Shown here: positions 1 to 8,904 of the stretch, in pieces
Layout of the letters: each line of letters starts with the position of its first letter
Numbering within the stretch: the stretch's first letter is position 1
Program-made: the position numbers and the translations under genes
Source of the DNA: Alloalcanivorax gelatiniphagus
Lineage (GTDB): Bacteria; Pseudomonadota; Gammaproteobacteria; Pseudomonadales; Alcanivoracaceae
Assembly (NCBI RefSeq): GCF_005938655.1
Contig: NZ_VCQT01000001.1
Location: 1-64,000 of the forward strand
Direction: 5' to 3'
DNA: 64,000 nt
The notes under the pieces: generated by a model
Seen by the model: only the letters and a program-made list of their open reading frames with translations
Told to the model about the DNA's origin: nothing
Databases searched by the model: none

Positions 1-117
1 TGCGGGGGCAATGGACTGTACCGCCGCCCACAGCGACGGGTATTCGCCACGGTGCTCCTGCACCAGGCGTACCGCTCGCTCTCGAACCTCAGGGGAAAAC
101 TTTTTGGATTTGGTCAT
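1..117 (-). CDS. IS3-family transposase OrfA, N-terminal part
   Basis: The reading frame opens with ATG at 117 and gives 39 residues before the window ends, beginning [19 protein letters not shown]. This is the classic start of the OrfA (InsE/HTH_Tnp_1) helix-turn-helix protein that binds the inverted repeats of IS3-family elements. In intact elements OrfA is about 90-100 residues and is joined to the DDE integrase OrfB by programmed -1 frameshifting. Neither the rest of OrfA nor OrfB is in view, so activity cannot be judged. Confidence 0.8.
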   Translation of the reverse strand, partial: MTKSKKFSPEVRERAVRLVQEHRGEYPSLWAAVQSIAPA

Positions 118-167
118 GGCTCCATTCTCTCAGATACTGGAGCCTCCTCGATACCCGGGGCGGTTCA
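1..167 (-). mobile_element. IS3-family insertion sequence, one end (partial)
   Basis: The leftward-reading sequence begins with TGAACCGCCCCGGG, the type of terminal inverted repeat (5'-TG) seen in a large group of IS3-family elements. It is followed about 50 bp later by the start of an OrfA-type transposase. The element runs off the left edge, so the second end, orfB and any target duplication cannot be seen. The junction near base 167/168 falls inside another reading frame, which this insertion has truncated. Confidence 0.75.
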
Positions 168-489
168 CATAGCCTGCAAAGTAGCCCTTGGTGAGCAACG
201 CGCAGGACTCCACCAGTCGTGTCTTCTCGTTGCGGATGCGCTTTATTAACCCCTGGCCGGTTTCCTGGCGTCGACTGATGACCAGTCGCTTCTTGTGGAG
301 TAATTCGTCGAGCAGTTTGGTGACGTCCCGCAGAGCCTCTGCCGAATGCGGTGGATTCACGAGGTAGGTGGTGTCCGCGTTGTCGTTTGGGTTGTAGACG
401 TCCAGACCCTTGTCTCGGGTTAGATGGAAGTGGCTTAGAGCATCAAGTTGGCGCTGCGCTTCAGGCGATATGTGGTGCTGTTCGCACAT
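168..489 (-). pseudogene. Hypothetical gene truncated by the IS element
   Basis: An ATG at 489 has a GGAG ribosome-binding site six bases upstream. It opens a frame that stays plausible (MCEQHHISPEAQRQLDALSH...) for about 107 residues and then enters the IS terminal repeat, where the reading frame ends as an accident of the insertion. The product is hydrophilic, with a basic segment near residues 65-95. I do not recognise the family. The 3' part of the gene is presumably beyond the IS, outside the window. Confidence 0.55.
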
Positions 490-805
490 ACCTGTCTCCA
501 GATTCCGATGGTTTGTTGAGATCGCTGGGTAGTCAGAACAGGCCATTGAGGAGGGGGCTTTTACAGATAAGCGGGATAGAGAAGTCATCATTTATATTAA
601 TCGAAATTAAAGAATAGATAGGTCCTGACTTTTAATGCGCCTGTTTGGTTCTGAGAGCCCCATGAATGCTGGTTCCCCCTCTCTATACTATGGGGATCCG
701 GTGTACGTTCTTACGCAGCGGGCCGGGCACTGGCAAAAGGCCTGGCCTGCCGTCGGGCATGGGCCGATATTGGTGCTGTCCGCTAAAGGGATAGAGTAAA
801 ATGCC
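490..805. other. Non-coding stretch, no gene seen
   Basis: Short overlapping frames exist on both strands but none has both a ribosome-binding site and convincing protein character. The stretch is relatively AT-rich around 580-620 and leads into the palindrome before the AlpA-type gene. It probably holds the promoter of the truncated leftward gene. Confidence 0.4.
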
Positions 806-835
806 GCTATTTCCGCTACCTGTAGCGGAAATAGC
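806..835. repeat. Perfect 14-bp inverted repeat with a 2-base centre
   Basis: GCTATTTCCGCTAC is followed by CT and then its exact reverse complement. Centred about 100 bp upstream of the AlpA-type gene, it is a good candidate for an operator or a recombinase site. It has no following T-run, so a simple terminator is less likely. Confidence 0.6.
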
Positions 836-921
836 AGGTTTTCTTAAACAGGTACCGTGGTTTTCCGGTTTTGCGCTGATTGTCTGGCTGGCCATGTGCC
901 CGGATTATGGAGAGGCACCGA

Positions 922-1119
922 ATGCGATTCATGCGTCTATCGGAAGTGATTGCTATAACCGGGCTTTGCCGGTCCTCTATTTACAATCGAATGGCGCTCG
1001 GCCAATTCCCAAGATCCGTTTCTTTGGGTGGGCGCGCTGTTGCCTGGGTGTCGGACGAGGTCGACCAGTGGATGGCCGCCAGGATAGAGGAGCGGGATAG
1101 TCACAAAAACGGTGACTAA
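922..1119 (+). CDS. AlpA-family excisionase/regulator-like protein
   Basis: This 65-residue protein has the AlpA/MerR-like winged helix: MRLSEVIAITGLCRSSIYN for the recognition helix, then FPRSVSLGGRAVAWVSDEVDQWMAAR. AlpA-type proteins are small DNA-binding regulators of integrative islands and satellite prophages that act on integrase or excision promoters. The ATG at 922 was chosen because GGAGAGG lies six bases upstream; a second in-frame ATG at 931 is also possible. It stands alone just after a long palindrome that could be its target. The link to the integrase 39 kb away is inference only. Confidence 0.8.
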   Translation: MRFMRLSEVIAITGLCRSSIYNRMALGQFPRSVSLGGRAVAWVSDEVDQWMAARIEERDSHKNGD

Positions 1120-1227
1120 TCTACTTTACCTGCTCCGATTCGCGACCTGTTCGTCCGTTCAGTCTTCACCCTCCACCGCCAACCGCCTAAGCTCTGCCCC
1201 GGACAGGACGTCATTTTGGGGGAAGTC

Positions 1228-2154
1228 GTGTACGACATTATTGGGGATATCCACGGTCACGCAGGGTCGTTGAAGCGGCTGCTGGATCGGCTGGGCTATG
1301 TGGAGTCCGCCGGCGTGTGGCGCCACCCTTCCCGCCGCGCACTTTTCCTGGGCGATTACATCGATCGGGGGCCGGAGCAGGTGGAGGTGGTGCGTATCGT
1401 GCGCGCCATGGTGGATGCCGGCGAGGCGCTGGCGATCATGGGTAACCACGAATTCAATGCCGTGGCTTGGGCTACGCCTGATCCGCACCAGCCCGGTGCC
1501 TACCTGCGCCCGCATTCCGCCAAGAACCGACACCAACACAGGGCATTTCTGGACCAGGTGGAAGAGGACTCCCGCCTCCACCGCGAGATGCTGGACTGGT
1601 TTCGTACCCTGCCGCTCTATCTGGAGCTCCCTGAACTGCGCGCCGTCCACGCCTGCTGGCACCCGGAGCAGCTCGGGCGCCTCAGGCCCTATTTGGACCG
1701 TGGCGGCCGGTTGCGCGACAACGCCTGGGTCGCCGCTGCCACCAAGGGCGAGCCTCTGTTCGAGGCGGTGGAAACCGTTCTCAAAGGCCTGGAGGTGGCA
1801 TTGCCGGACGGCGCGGCTTTCCATGACAAGGACGGCCACCCACGCCGTGAGATCCGCACGCGCTGGTGGCTGGACTCGCCTGCCAGCTATCGAGACCTGG
1901 CTCTGGTTCCCGAGATCACCCTGGCCAGCGTCCCGGATACGCCCGTCGCCGATGGGCTGCTGCCTGGTTATGACGGCGAGAAGCCGGTTTTCATTGGTCA
2001 TTATTGGTTGCGTGGCGAGCCGCGCCCGCTCACGGCGGACGTGGCTTGCCTTGATTATAGCGTCGCCGCCCGGCAAGGGGGCCGGTTGGCGGCGTATCGG
2101 TGGGATGGCCGCCACCCGTTGAGCTCGGAGAGGTTCACCTGGGTGGAGGCCTGA
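1228..2154 (+). CDS. Metallophosphoesterase (calcineurin-like)
   Basis: All three metal-binding blocks of the calcineurin-like phosphoesterase fold are present near the N-terminus: GDIHGH (residues about 5-10), GDYIDRG (about 42-48) and MGNHEF (about 71-76), with a late GHYW supplying a further histidine. The layout resembles PrpA/ApaH-type serine/threonine or diadenosine-polyphosphate phosphatases, but the substrate cannot be told from sequence. The GTG at 1228 is preferred because the product then begins MYDIIGDIHG as relatives do and GGGGGAAG precedes it; a TTG at 1216 is an alternative. The protein is about 308 residues and probably cytoplasmic. Confidence 0.85.
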   Translation: MYDIIGDIHGHAGSLKRLLDRLGYVESAGVWRHPSRRALFLGDYIDRGPEQVEVVRIVRAMVDAGEALAIMGNHEFNAVAWATPDPHQPGAYLRPHSAKNRHQHRAFLDQVEEDSRLHREMLDWFRTLPLYLELPELRAVHACWHPEQLGRLRPYLDRGGRLRDNAWVAAATKGEPLFEAVETVLKGLEVALPDGAAFHDKDGHPRREIRTRWWLDSPASYRDLALVPEITLASVPDTPVADGLLPGYDGEKPVFIGHYWLRGEPRPLTADVACLDYSVAARQGGRLAAYRWDGRHPLSSERFTWVEA

Positions 2155-2210
2155 TAAACGCCGCCGGACAGGCGGCAATGGAAGTTGATAACCATAAAAA
2201 GGAGAACGCA

Positions 2211-2990
2211 ATGAAGGTGTTAAATGCACTCGGCAAAACGCTCTGGGCCGTGCCTCTGGTTGTGGGGCTGGTGGCCTGTGGTGGCGACAGTAGCGATTCG
2301 AACGGCATGCTGCCCGACACGAGCGACCCGGCGCCAGAAGGCTTTTACGCGGGGACCAGCGACCTTGGCGCGCAACTGATCGGCGTGGTGCTGGATAATG
2401 GTGATTACTACGTCCTGTACGGCGAGGACAGTGGCGGCATCTATCAGCTTCAAGGGGTTGTTCAAGGCCGGGGCACCGCTCGCGGGGACCGCTTCACTTC
2501 GTCAAACGCCCGAGACTTCAATTTCGTGGACGGCCAGGTATATGAAGGTAGCCTGGATGCGACCTTTACGCGCAAGCAGAACCTTACCGGTGAGGTCGTG
2601 GAGGACGGAAGCGGGGACGAGGTCGGGTTCAGCTTGGCCTATGAAGACAGTTACGAGCAGACTCCGGACCTGACCGAGGATGCTGGCACCTATGAGGGTA
2701 CGGCCCTAAACCCGGGCGGCCAGGGCGATGCCGAGGTTGATATCGATACTCAGGGCAACTTCTCAGGCGTGGACGACTTCGGATGCACGTTCAACGGCAC
2801 AGTGGCCCCTCGCGAAAGTGGCGACGTCTATAACCTGAACGTAACGTTTGAAGGTGGTACCTGTACCTATGATGGAGAGACACTGCAGGGCATCGCGATT
2901 GCGCAGGATGGGGATTTGATTGCCGTGGCGCCCACTGCGGATCGGACCGGCGGTATCTTCTTTATCGGTCAGATCCCGCCCGTGATTTGA
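2211..2990 (+). CDS. Putative lipoprotein of unknown function
   Basis: A strong AAGGAG site precedes ATG at 2211. The first 23 residues form a type II signal peptide ending LVAC-GG with the lipidated cysteine at position 23, followed by a flexible Ser/Asp-rich linker. The mature part (about 235 residues) is acidic, glycine-rich and predicted to be mostly beta, with a late cysteine pair (FGCTFNG and GGTCTYDG) that could form a disulfide. I do not recognise the fold. It follows the phosphoesterase gene by 56 bp in the same direction but need not be functionally linked. Confidence 0.75.
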   Translation: MKVLNALGKTLWAVPLVVGLVACGGDSSDSNGMLPDTSDPAPEGFYAGTSDLGAQLIGVVLDNGDYYVLYGEDSGGIYQLQGVVQGRGTARGDRFTSSNARDFNFVDGQVYEGSLDATFTRKQNLTGEVVEDGSGDEVGFSLAYEDSYEQTPDLTEDAGTYEGTALNPGGQGDAEVDIDTQGNFSGVDDFGCTFNGTVAPRESGDVYNLNVTFEGGTCTYDGETLQGIAIAQDGDLIAVAPTADRTGGIFFIGQIPPVI

Positions 2991-3095
2991 TCGTTGACCG
3001 GCCCCGTTCAACCGGGGGCGGCTACTTACTTTGCACGGCGAAGCCTCAGGCCGCTCTGCCATGAGAAAGCGGCTTACCCGCACGTACGAGTGAAG

Positions 3096-4670
3096 TTAGT
3101 TCACCTGCAGCCGAGCGAGCACTTCTTTCAGGTTGGGCTTCCAAGCGTTGTGCCCATCAATGAGGTCGGAAAAATCGATGTTCCGGACCGAATCATACGA
3201 GCAGGATGCGGGGCCGAGCCCAGCGGGCTTCGAAAGGCCTGCGTTCGCACCTTGATACAGAAGCTGGAGCACCCGGTCTCTATTGGAGTAGCAGTTATAA
3301 ATTCCCTCCGAGACCGCAGACGCAGCCGAATCCCAGGATTCCACATCAGTTCGTCCAACCGCGCCACCCATGAGAATGACTTTATCAACAAAGCGTTTCT
3401 CGGGATCTTTGGTGGCCAGGGCCAGCAGCGCAAAGAAAACCACGCGGGCACCCAGAGAGTGACCCATGAGTGTGAATGTCTGCCCTTCTGTGCGGCTTAT
3501 GGCTTCGGCTAGCAAAGTGCCGGCCTTCTCGGCGTTTAGCATCGCTGAGTGCCAAGGATTGCTGGCGAGCTCGCTAACCGTGAGAGCATTGGTCACAAAA
3601 GACAGCCTTTTGGCTACTTGTTTGGAAGCCAAGCCGGCTGCTTTGGCGGCCACAGACCCCGACAACCAGTGCCCGCCAGTGCCTGAGAAGGTCTTACCTA
3701 GTTTAAGCAGTGTTTTGGATTCCCAGGACAAATACCAAAGCCCACTGTCCTCGGAATAACCTTCCAGACCTTCGCACCAGTCATGGCCGTCTTTATCTTC
3801 CTCCGTCATAAAGCCGTTTACGACGACTATCCGGTGGCCGCTGTCCTTTACGGGAGCCCGCCGATAAAAAAAGTCGTAGTCCGGGATGTCCTTAAGGTAG
3901 GAATTGGCGATGCCGAAACCGGCACGCCCCCCCAACCCCGCTCCGGTCGCTGTGATAATACTCAATCCCGCTGGCCCGATGGCGGACAACGAGGCACTGG
4001 TGAGCGCTGCGCCACTCAGGCTTGAAATTGCCGTTCCTGTACTGGCGGCCCCCAGAATGCCGGCGGAGCCCAGAGCCGCTGCTATACCGGGAGCCACCAC
4101 GGCAGCGCCGGTGCCCACAGCCGCCACGCCACCAACGATCATGCTCGCGTTCTTGGCGAGTCCGTAGAGGTTGCGCGATTTGGGCTCCATCAATCGCCTG
4201 AACTCACCGAGCTCTCTGATTTTATCGTGGGCGCGCTCGAAGTTCGGTATGCTGCCGTCATGTTCCGCGCAAAGCTCGTGGTTCCAGTTATCTTTTAAGA
4301 GCTTGGCTATCCTGCTTTTCTTATTTTCGGATGGCTCTGAATCCTCTGTCTTTGAGGCAGCTTTGGCCATGTTCTTACAGTGCCGGCACCGTATTGTATT
4401 CAGCTCACAGTTTTGACAGACGTATGTAGATCGGCCCACGGTGCGTTTAACGCTTAAAACATGATCGCCATAGGTGCCGCACCAAGAGCACCATGAGGTG
4501 AGGGTCTTGGCCGGTTCCTCTGTGACCTTGTCACGAACACCTTCATAGACTCCGTCCACGGAGTTCCTGCCGATCTCGTAGGCGCCTTCCGCGCGGTCCT
4601 TTGCTTCATCGTAGACTTGGCCAGCGGCCCGTTGGGCAGCAGTTAGGCCTTTTTTGGCTTTATCGAGCAC
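3096..4670 (-). CDS. Zinc-ribbon DUF726-like alpha/beta hydrolase (lipase-like membrane protein)
   Basis: Three parts are visible. An N-terminal region with lysine/glutamate-rich helices leads into three CxxC knuckles (CSWC about 61, CQNC about 85, CRHC about 95), a zinc-ribbon pattern. The middle (about 180-270) is a long Gly/Ala-rich hydrophobic stretch that could insert into a membrane. The C-terminal alpha/beta hydrolase carries the nucleophile elbow GHSLG near 403, with plausible Asp (SNRDRV) and His (DGHNAW) partners. This matches the DUF726/TMCO4-type hydrolases. The GTG start at 4670 is supported by GGGGGA seven bases upstream. A membrane-acting lipase or esterase is inferred; substrate and role are unknown. 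Confidence 0.7.
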   Translation of the reverse strand: MLDKAKKGLTAAQRAAGQVYDEAKDRAEGAYEIGRNSVDGVYEGVRDKVTEEPAKTLTSWCSWCGTYGDHVLSVKRTVGRSTYVCQNCELNTIRCRHCKNMAKAASKTEDSEPSENKKSRIAKLLKDNWNHELCAEHDGSIPNFERAHDKIRELGEFRRLMEPKSRNLYGLAKNASMIVGGVAAVGTGAAVVAPGIAAALGSAGILGAASTGTAISSLSGAALTSASLSAIGPAGLSIITATGAGLGGRAGFGIANSYLKDIPDYDFFYRRAPVKDSGHRIVVVNGFMTEEDKDGHDWCEGLEGYSEDSGLWYLSWESKTLLKLGKTFSGTGGHWLSGSVAAKAAGLASKQVAKRLSFVTNALTVSELASNPWHSAMLNAEKAGTLLAEAISRTEGQTFTLMGHSLGARVVFFALLALATKDPEKRFVDKVILMGGAVGRTDVESWDSAASAVSEGIYNCYSNRDRVLQLLYQGANAGLSKPAGLGPASCSYDSVRNIDFSDLIDGHNAWKPNLKEVLARLQVN

Positions 4671-4816
4671 GATTTATCCCCCTGTGGAGTACTCACTGGA
4701 TTATTATTGGCTTCTTTTAAAGACCGAAAAATATAGCTCTGGTGTCCACCGTTATCAAATAGAGGTCGGTACGTAGCGGTTAGGGCCCCATGCCAGTGGC
4801 ATGAGGCCTATCACTG

Positions 4817-7600
4817 CTAGCGTAAATTAAGGGTGTAGCGGCTACTGAAGGCGTCGCCGGTCTCATCCACCCGGAAGGCGAACTCGACCTGCACGGACGC
4901 GTCAACGTGCTCCACCAGCAGGCTGAACGACAGCGTCTCATCGGCCTCGATGGTTTGCCCGCTGCTGATTCCGGAGAAGCGAGCGTTCAGGCCGGCCGGT
5001 AAAGGCCCGCCGTCGACTCTTGTCACCTGGACATTCCTGAGGCTATAGCTCTGGCCTTGGGCTTCCAGTCGGAACCGGGCCAGCTCGATGGTGCCGCAGG
5101 TGCCGGCACAGGTCCGGTTGATGGAGCTGTTACTGGTGTAAGGCAGGCCCACGTTTCTCCAGGAGGGAGGATTGAACACATCGCCTTCGTCGTATTGCTC
5201 CATGGCCAAAGCCGGTTCCAGAACGGTGATGCGGACGGTGTCTTCCTCGCTGTTGGCCTCCCCGTCATTCACGGTCAGCTTGGCCACGTAATCCCCCGCC
5301 ACATCGGGTGTGAAGGAGGGGCGCGCCGTGGCGGCATCGCGTAATGACACCCCGCTGCCGGCGGGCAGGCTGCTCAGTGACCAGGCGTAGGTCAGGGTGT
5401 CGCCATCGGCGTCGGAGCTGCCGCTGCCGTCGAGCTCAACGCGGTTGCCGGTGTAGACCGTGGCATCTGCCCCGGCGTCGGCAACCGGAGCGCTATTGGC
5501 GGTTTCCGAGGTCACCTGGACCCGGTCAGTGCCTTCCAGCTCACCGTCGTCGACCACCAACTCCAGCACATACGTACCGTCCAGGTCTGGGGTGAACGCA
5601 GGCGTGGCAGAGGCCCCATCCACCAGTGTCGCGGCGCTCCCGGATGGCCGGGAGACAAAGCTCCACTGATACACCAGAGTGTCGCCGTCCGCATCGCTGC
5701 TGTTTGAGCCATCCAGAGTGACAAGCGTGCCGGTCATGGCATTCTGGTCACGGCCGGCGTCGGCCACTGGCGCCGTATTGGCTTCCGCAGCGGTCACGGT
5801 GATTCGATCCTCCGCACTGTCCTTCTCGCCATCGTTGACGACCAATGCTACGAGGTAGCTGCCAGCGACATCAGCGGTGAAGGTTGGGGCCACGGCGTCG
5901 GTGTCGGAGAGGGTGGCCGCGCTGCCACTCGGCGTGGATACGAAACGCCAGGTATAGGTGAGGGTGTCGCCGTCCGCGTCGCTGCTGGCACTGCCATCCA
6001 GGGTAACGGTTGTCCCCGCTACCACCGCCTGATCGGCGCCGGCATCAGCCACCGGCTTCACGTTAGCGCGGGTGGCCGTGATGGTCGTTGTCTGCGCAAT
6101 GCTGTCGAGCTCCCCATCATTGACAACCAGTTCCAGCACGAAGGTGCCGGGCTGATCCGCAACGAACTCCGGGGACGCGCTGCTGGGATCGCTCAAGGAC
6201 GCGGAACTGCCGTCGGGCCGGCTGACGAAGCGCCATTGGTATGACAGCTCGTCACCGTTCGCATCGGAGCTGGCGGACCCGTCCAGTCGCACGGTCTCAC
6301 CTTCCACCACCTCCTGGTCGTCGCCAGGGTCGGCGATGGGCGCAGCGTTACGCTCGGTGGCAGTGACCGTAACCCGGACTGCTTCGCTCTCATCCTCGCC
6401 ATCGCTGACCACCAGGCTGATCACGTAGCTGCCGGGCAGATCCGCCTCGAAAGACGGCGCCATGGTGTCAGCGTCCTCCAGGGACGCCAGGCTGCCATCG
6501 GGAGTGGACACAAACTGCCACTGATAGGTCAGCCGGTCACCATCCGCATCCTGGCTGTCCTGACCGTCCAGCGTGACCCGGTCGCCTGCGACAACGGCTT
6601 GATCGGCGCCGGCATCCGCGACGGGCACCGAGTTTGCTTCCGCAGCGGTAACGGTCACGTTATCGGGGGGGCCGTCGGCTTCCCCATCGTTGACGATCAG
6701 TTCAATCACGTAATCACCGGCGGCGTCCGCCTGGAAGCTGGGCCGAGCGGTCTCGGTATCACCCAGCGTGGCGGCGCTGCCACCAGGGCGTGACACGAAA
6801 CGCCAGTGATAGCTGAGGGCGTCGCCGTCCGCGTCGCTACTATTGCTGCCATCCAGGGTCACGGTGTCACCTTCGACGACGTTTTGATCCGATCCCGCGT
6901 CCGCGACCGGAGCGCTGTTGGCAGTGGTGGCCATAATGACGACCTCATCCGCGCTGCTATCGACCAGGCCGTCGTTGACCACCAGGGCGAGGCGATACTC
7001 GCCATCCTGATCCGGCGTGAAGGAGGGCTGGACGGTGTCCGCTTCCTGCAGGTCTGCGGTGCTGCTCGCGGGGCGGTGGGTGAAGGACCACTGGTAGGTC
7101 AGGGTATCGCCATCTGCGTCGCTGCTGTCGCGGCCGTCGAGCTGGACGGCTGCTCCCGTGGCGACATTCTGATCCGGCCCGGCATCCGCGACCGGGGCGC
7201 TGTTTTGGACGGCAGCCACCACCTCAACCGAAGCGGCTTCGCTATCGGCCTGGCCATCGTTGACCACCAGGGTGACGACATAGCGGCCCGCCGCGTCCGC
7301 AGGGAACCGGGGTTTGGGAGTACTTACTTCCGTCAGCGTGGCGGCGCTGCTCTCCGGTAGCGTGGTGATTTCCCAGTGGTAGCTGAGAGTATCGCCGTCG
7401 GGGTCCCGGCTGGCACTGCCATCCAGCGTGACGGTGTCGCCGACTTTGACGTTCTGATCGGCCCCAACCTGAGCAACCGGGGCGTTGTTTGAGGTGCCGG
7501 AACCGCCGTCTGGCGCAGGCGCGCTCGAATCCGAGCCCCCGCCACCGCAACCGCTCAAAATCAGGCCCGTAAGCAGGCCGTAACCGATCCTTCGAATCAT
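4817..7600 (-). CDS. Large lipoprotein with eight PKD/cadherin-like repeats
   Basis: A lipobox (LILSGC, Cys18) and a Gly/Ser-rich linker precede eight tandem domains of about 88 residues. Each opens with N-x-x-PVADAG-x-DQ and contains DG-x-SSDADGD-x-L-x-Y-x-W and V-x-DG motifs, typical of PKD-like Ig folds. The last 130 residues differ and hold a cysteine pair (CAGTCG). The protein is probably exported and anchored in the outer membrane, acting as an adhesin, spacer or scaffold. GGGAG lies nine bases before the ATG. The repeats are similar at DNA level too, so copy number could vary by recombination. No enzymatic domain is seen. Confidence 0.8.
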   Translation of the reverse strand: MIRRIGYGLLTGLILSGCGGGGSDSSAPAPDGGSGTSNNAPVAQVGADQNVKVGDTVTLDGSASRDPDGDTLSYHWEITTLPESSAATLTEVSTPKPRFPADAAGRYVVTLVVNDGQADSEAASVEVVAAVQNSAPVADAGPDQNVATGAAVQLDGRDSSDADGDTLTYQWSFTHRPASSTADLQEADTVQPSFTPDQDGEYRLALVVNDGLVDSSADEVVIMATTANSAPVADAGSDQNVVEGDTVTLDGSNSSDADGDALSYHWRFVSRPGGSAATLGDTETARPSFQADAAGDYVIELIVNDGEADGPPDNVTVTAAEANSVPVADAGADQAVVAGDRVTLDGQDSQDADGDRLTYQWQFVSTPDGSLASLEDADTMAPSFEADLPGSYVISLVVSDGEDESEAVRVTVTATERNAAPIADPGDDQEVVEGETVRLDGSASSDANGDELSYQWRFVSRPDGSSASLSDPSSASPEFVADQPGTFVLELVVNDGELDSIAQTTTITATRANVKPVADAGADQAVVAGTTVTLDGSASSDADGDTLTYTWRFVSTPSGSAATLSDTDAVAPTFTADVAGSYLVALVVNDGEKDSAEDRITVTAAEANTAPVADAGRDQNAMTGTLVTLDGSNSSDADGDTLVYQWSFVSRPSGSAATLVDGASATPAFTPDLDGTYVLELVVDDGELEGTDRVQVTSETANSAPVADAGADATVYTGNRVELDGSGSSDADGDTLTYAWSLSSLPAGSGVSLRDAATARPSFTPDVAGDYVAKLTVNDGEANSEEDTVRITVLEPALAMEQYDEGDVFNPPSWRNVGLPYTSNSSINRTCAGTCGTIELARFRLEAQGQSYSLRNVQVTRVDGGPLPAGLNARFSGISSGQTIEADETLSFSLLVEHVDASVQVEFAFRVDETGDAFSSRYTLNLR

Positions 7601-7857
7601 TGTTATTGCTCCCTATTTTATTGCGTTTCGGGTTTCAGTTATGCGCCGGCCGGGCTCAGCCCGGGCGCACGAACCCATGCCGGGAGTTCCCGGTTGGGTT
7701 AGGAGTGCTCTCGGATGCTCTGATATGAGCGGCGGGTCACAATCCCCAAACTCTAAAAGTATGGATTTACCACACATTAAGAGTCAAGATAACCTGTACG
7801 ACAGAGGTTCGGGCGTGCCGTACTTTGTGAGGGCTGATCGATACCGAGGCCCCGCTC

Positions 7858-8190
7858 ATGTCAGGTTTCCAGGAACGTCTCAAGTCCGCTCGACAGCGGT
7901 TGGGTTTGACCCAGGAAGCGCTGGCCGAGGAGCTTAATGTCACTAAAGCGTCCGTCTCCGCATGGGAGAACGGCCGCGAGAAGCCAGGCTTCCGGTTGCT
8001 GCCGAAGCTCAGGGTTGTTCTTGATGTCTCTTTGGACGATCTGATCTGCGGCCTGGATGCCGACCGAGAATTGCCGACCGAGCAGCCCTTGGTCGCCCGC
8101 AATGAAGGTGAAGCCGATCTGCTAAAGGCCTATCGCAAACTTCCCGCTAAGCGACGCAAGGCTTGGCTCGAGCTGCTTGGGAAGGGCTGA
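7858..8190 (+). CDS. XRE-family transcriptional regulator
   Basis: Residues 3-60 form a standard Cro/C1-type helix-turn-helix (FQERLKSARQRLGLTQEALA, then KASVSAWENGREKP), followed by a short linker and a C-terminal segment (LLKAYRKLPAKRRKAWLELL) seen in many small prophage-type repressors. A GAGG lies eight bases before the ATG. It converges with the next leftward gene, leaving only two bases between stops. Its target is not evident, though the 250 bp upstream region contains an AT-rich stretch suited to a promoter. Confidence 0.85.
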   Translation: MSGFQERLKSARQRLGLTQEALAEELNVTKASVSAWENGREKPGFRLLPKLRVVLDVSLDDLICGLDADRELPTEQPLVARNEGEADLLKAYRKLPAKRRKAWLELLGKG

Positions 8191-8192
8191 CA

Positions 8193-8636
8193 TCACTTGT
8201 CAGTTCCAGCACCAGGTTCAGCCCGGGCGCCGAAAAAGCGATCCACCAAATAGCGGATCACCGCATCGGCTTCTTTCTCGTCGGGCAGCTCGCCGTCGTT
8301 CAGAATCAAGTGGTAACCCAGCAGTTCGCCAAACTGTGTCACCACTTCCTCTTCGAAAGGGCGGTCGGGCCAAGCCACGTCCCGCAAGCGATCGCGACTG
8401 AGCAACCAAAGCCGATCCAAATAGCCGCAACTTTGAGTAATGAGCTCAGCTCGGCTCTCCTTCCAGCGCAGGAGCACATGCTTACGTCGCTCTGGATTGC
8501 GCGAGGAGACCATGAGCCCCTCGTAGAGGAAAGCGCCCCAGACCGCCGCCAGTGGGCGCGGTACGTGCTCCTCCCGCAAATCCACGGCATCGCTGGCCTG
8601 TTCCGTGGTATGGGGTCGATTCAAGTCCTTTGTCAT
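8193..8636 (-). CDS. Hypothetical island protein, paralogue of the gene at 30795-31214
   Basis: The ATG at 8636 has AGGA six bases upstream; an in-frame extension to 8990 exists but overlaps the promoter of the next gene and looks non-coding. The 147-residue product has a well-conserved core: VWGAFLYEGLM, CGYLDRLW, GELLGYHLILNDGELPDEKEAD and a final IRYLVDRFF. The same blocks occur in the 139-residue protein encoded at 30795-31214, so the two are clear paralogues. I do not recognise a characterised family. It is acidic, probably helical and cytoplasmic. Confidence 0.7.
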   Translation of the reverse strand: MTKDLNRPHTTEQASDAVDLREEHVPRPLAAVWGAFLYEGLMVSSRNPERRKHVLLRWKESRAELITQSCGYLDRLWLLSRDRLRDVAWPDRPFEEEVVTQFGELLGYHLILNDGELPDEKEADAVIRYLVDRFFGARAEPGAGTDK

Positions 8637-8842
8637 TGCTTTCCTAACGCTGGTTGTCCGTTTCGCAGGGGGCGTGGGCCAATTGGGTTCGCCGCAGTGG
8701 GGGTGCGATCCAGGCTTGGGTTCATAAAGCATCGCTCTTTGCCTTCTACTGTTCATTACGTTTTGGTGTAATTGCCGTCCGCTGATCGTTGTCGGCGGGC
8801 GCGACATCGTTTGACCGCGATAACCCGAGTATGGATAGCGGG

Positions 8843-8859
8843 GCGACAGTATCTGTCGC
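8843..8859. promoter_or_regulatory. Palindromic operator candidate upstream of the WYL gene
   Basis: GCGACAGTATCTGTCGC has perfect 7-bp arms and lies 46 bp before the WYL regulator start, just downstream of a TTGACC-like -35 hexamer (8811-8816). Thirteen of its outer bases, and 15 of 17 overall, recur at 32424-32440. It is probably the autoregulatory binding site of the WYL protein. Confidence 0.6.
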
Positions 8860-8904
8860 AGCGGTCGAGATACTAAAAACATGGGAATTATGGGGATTTG
8901 TTGT

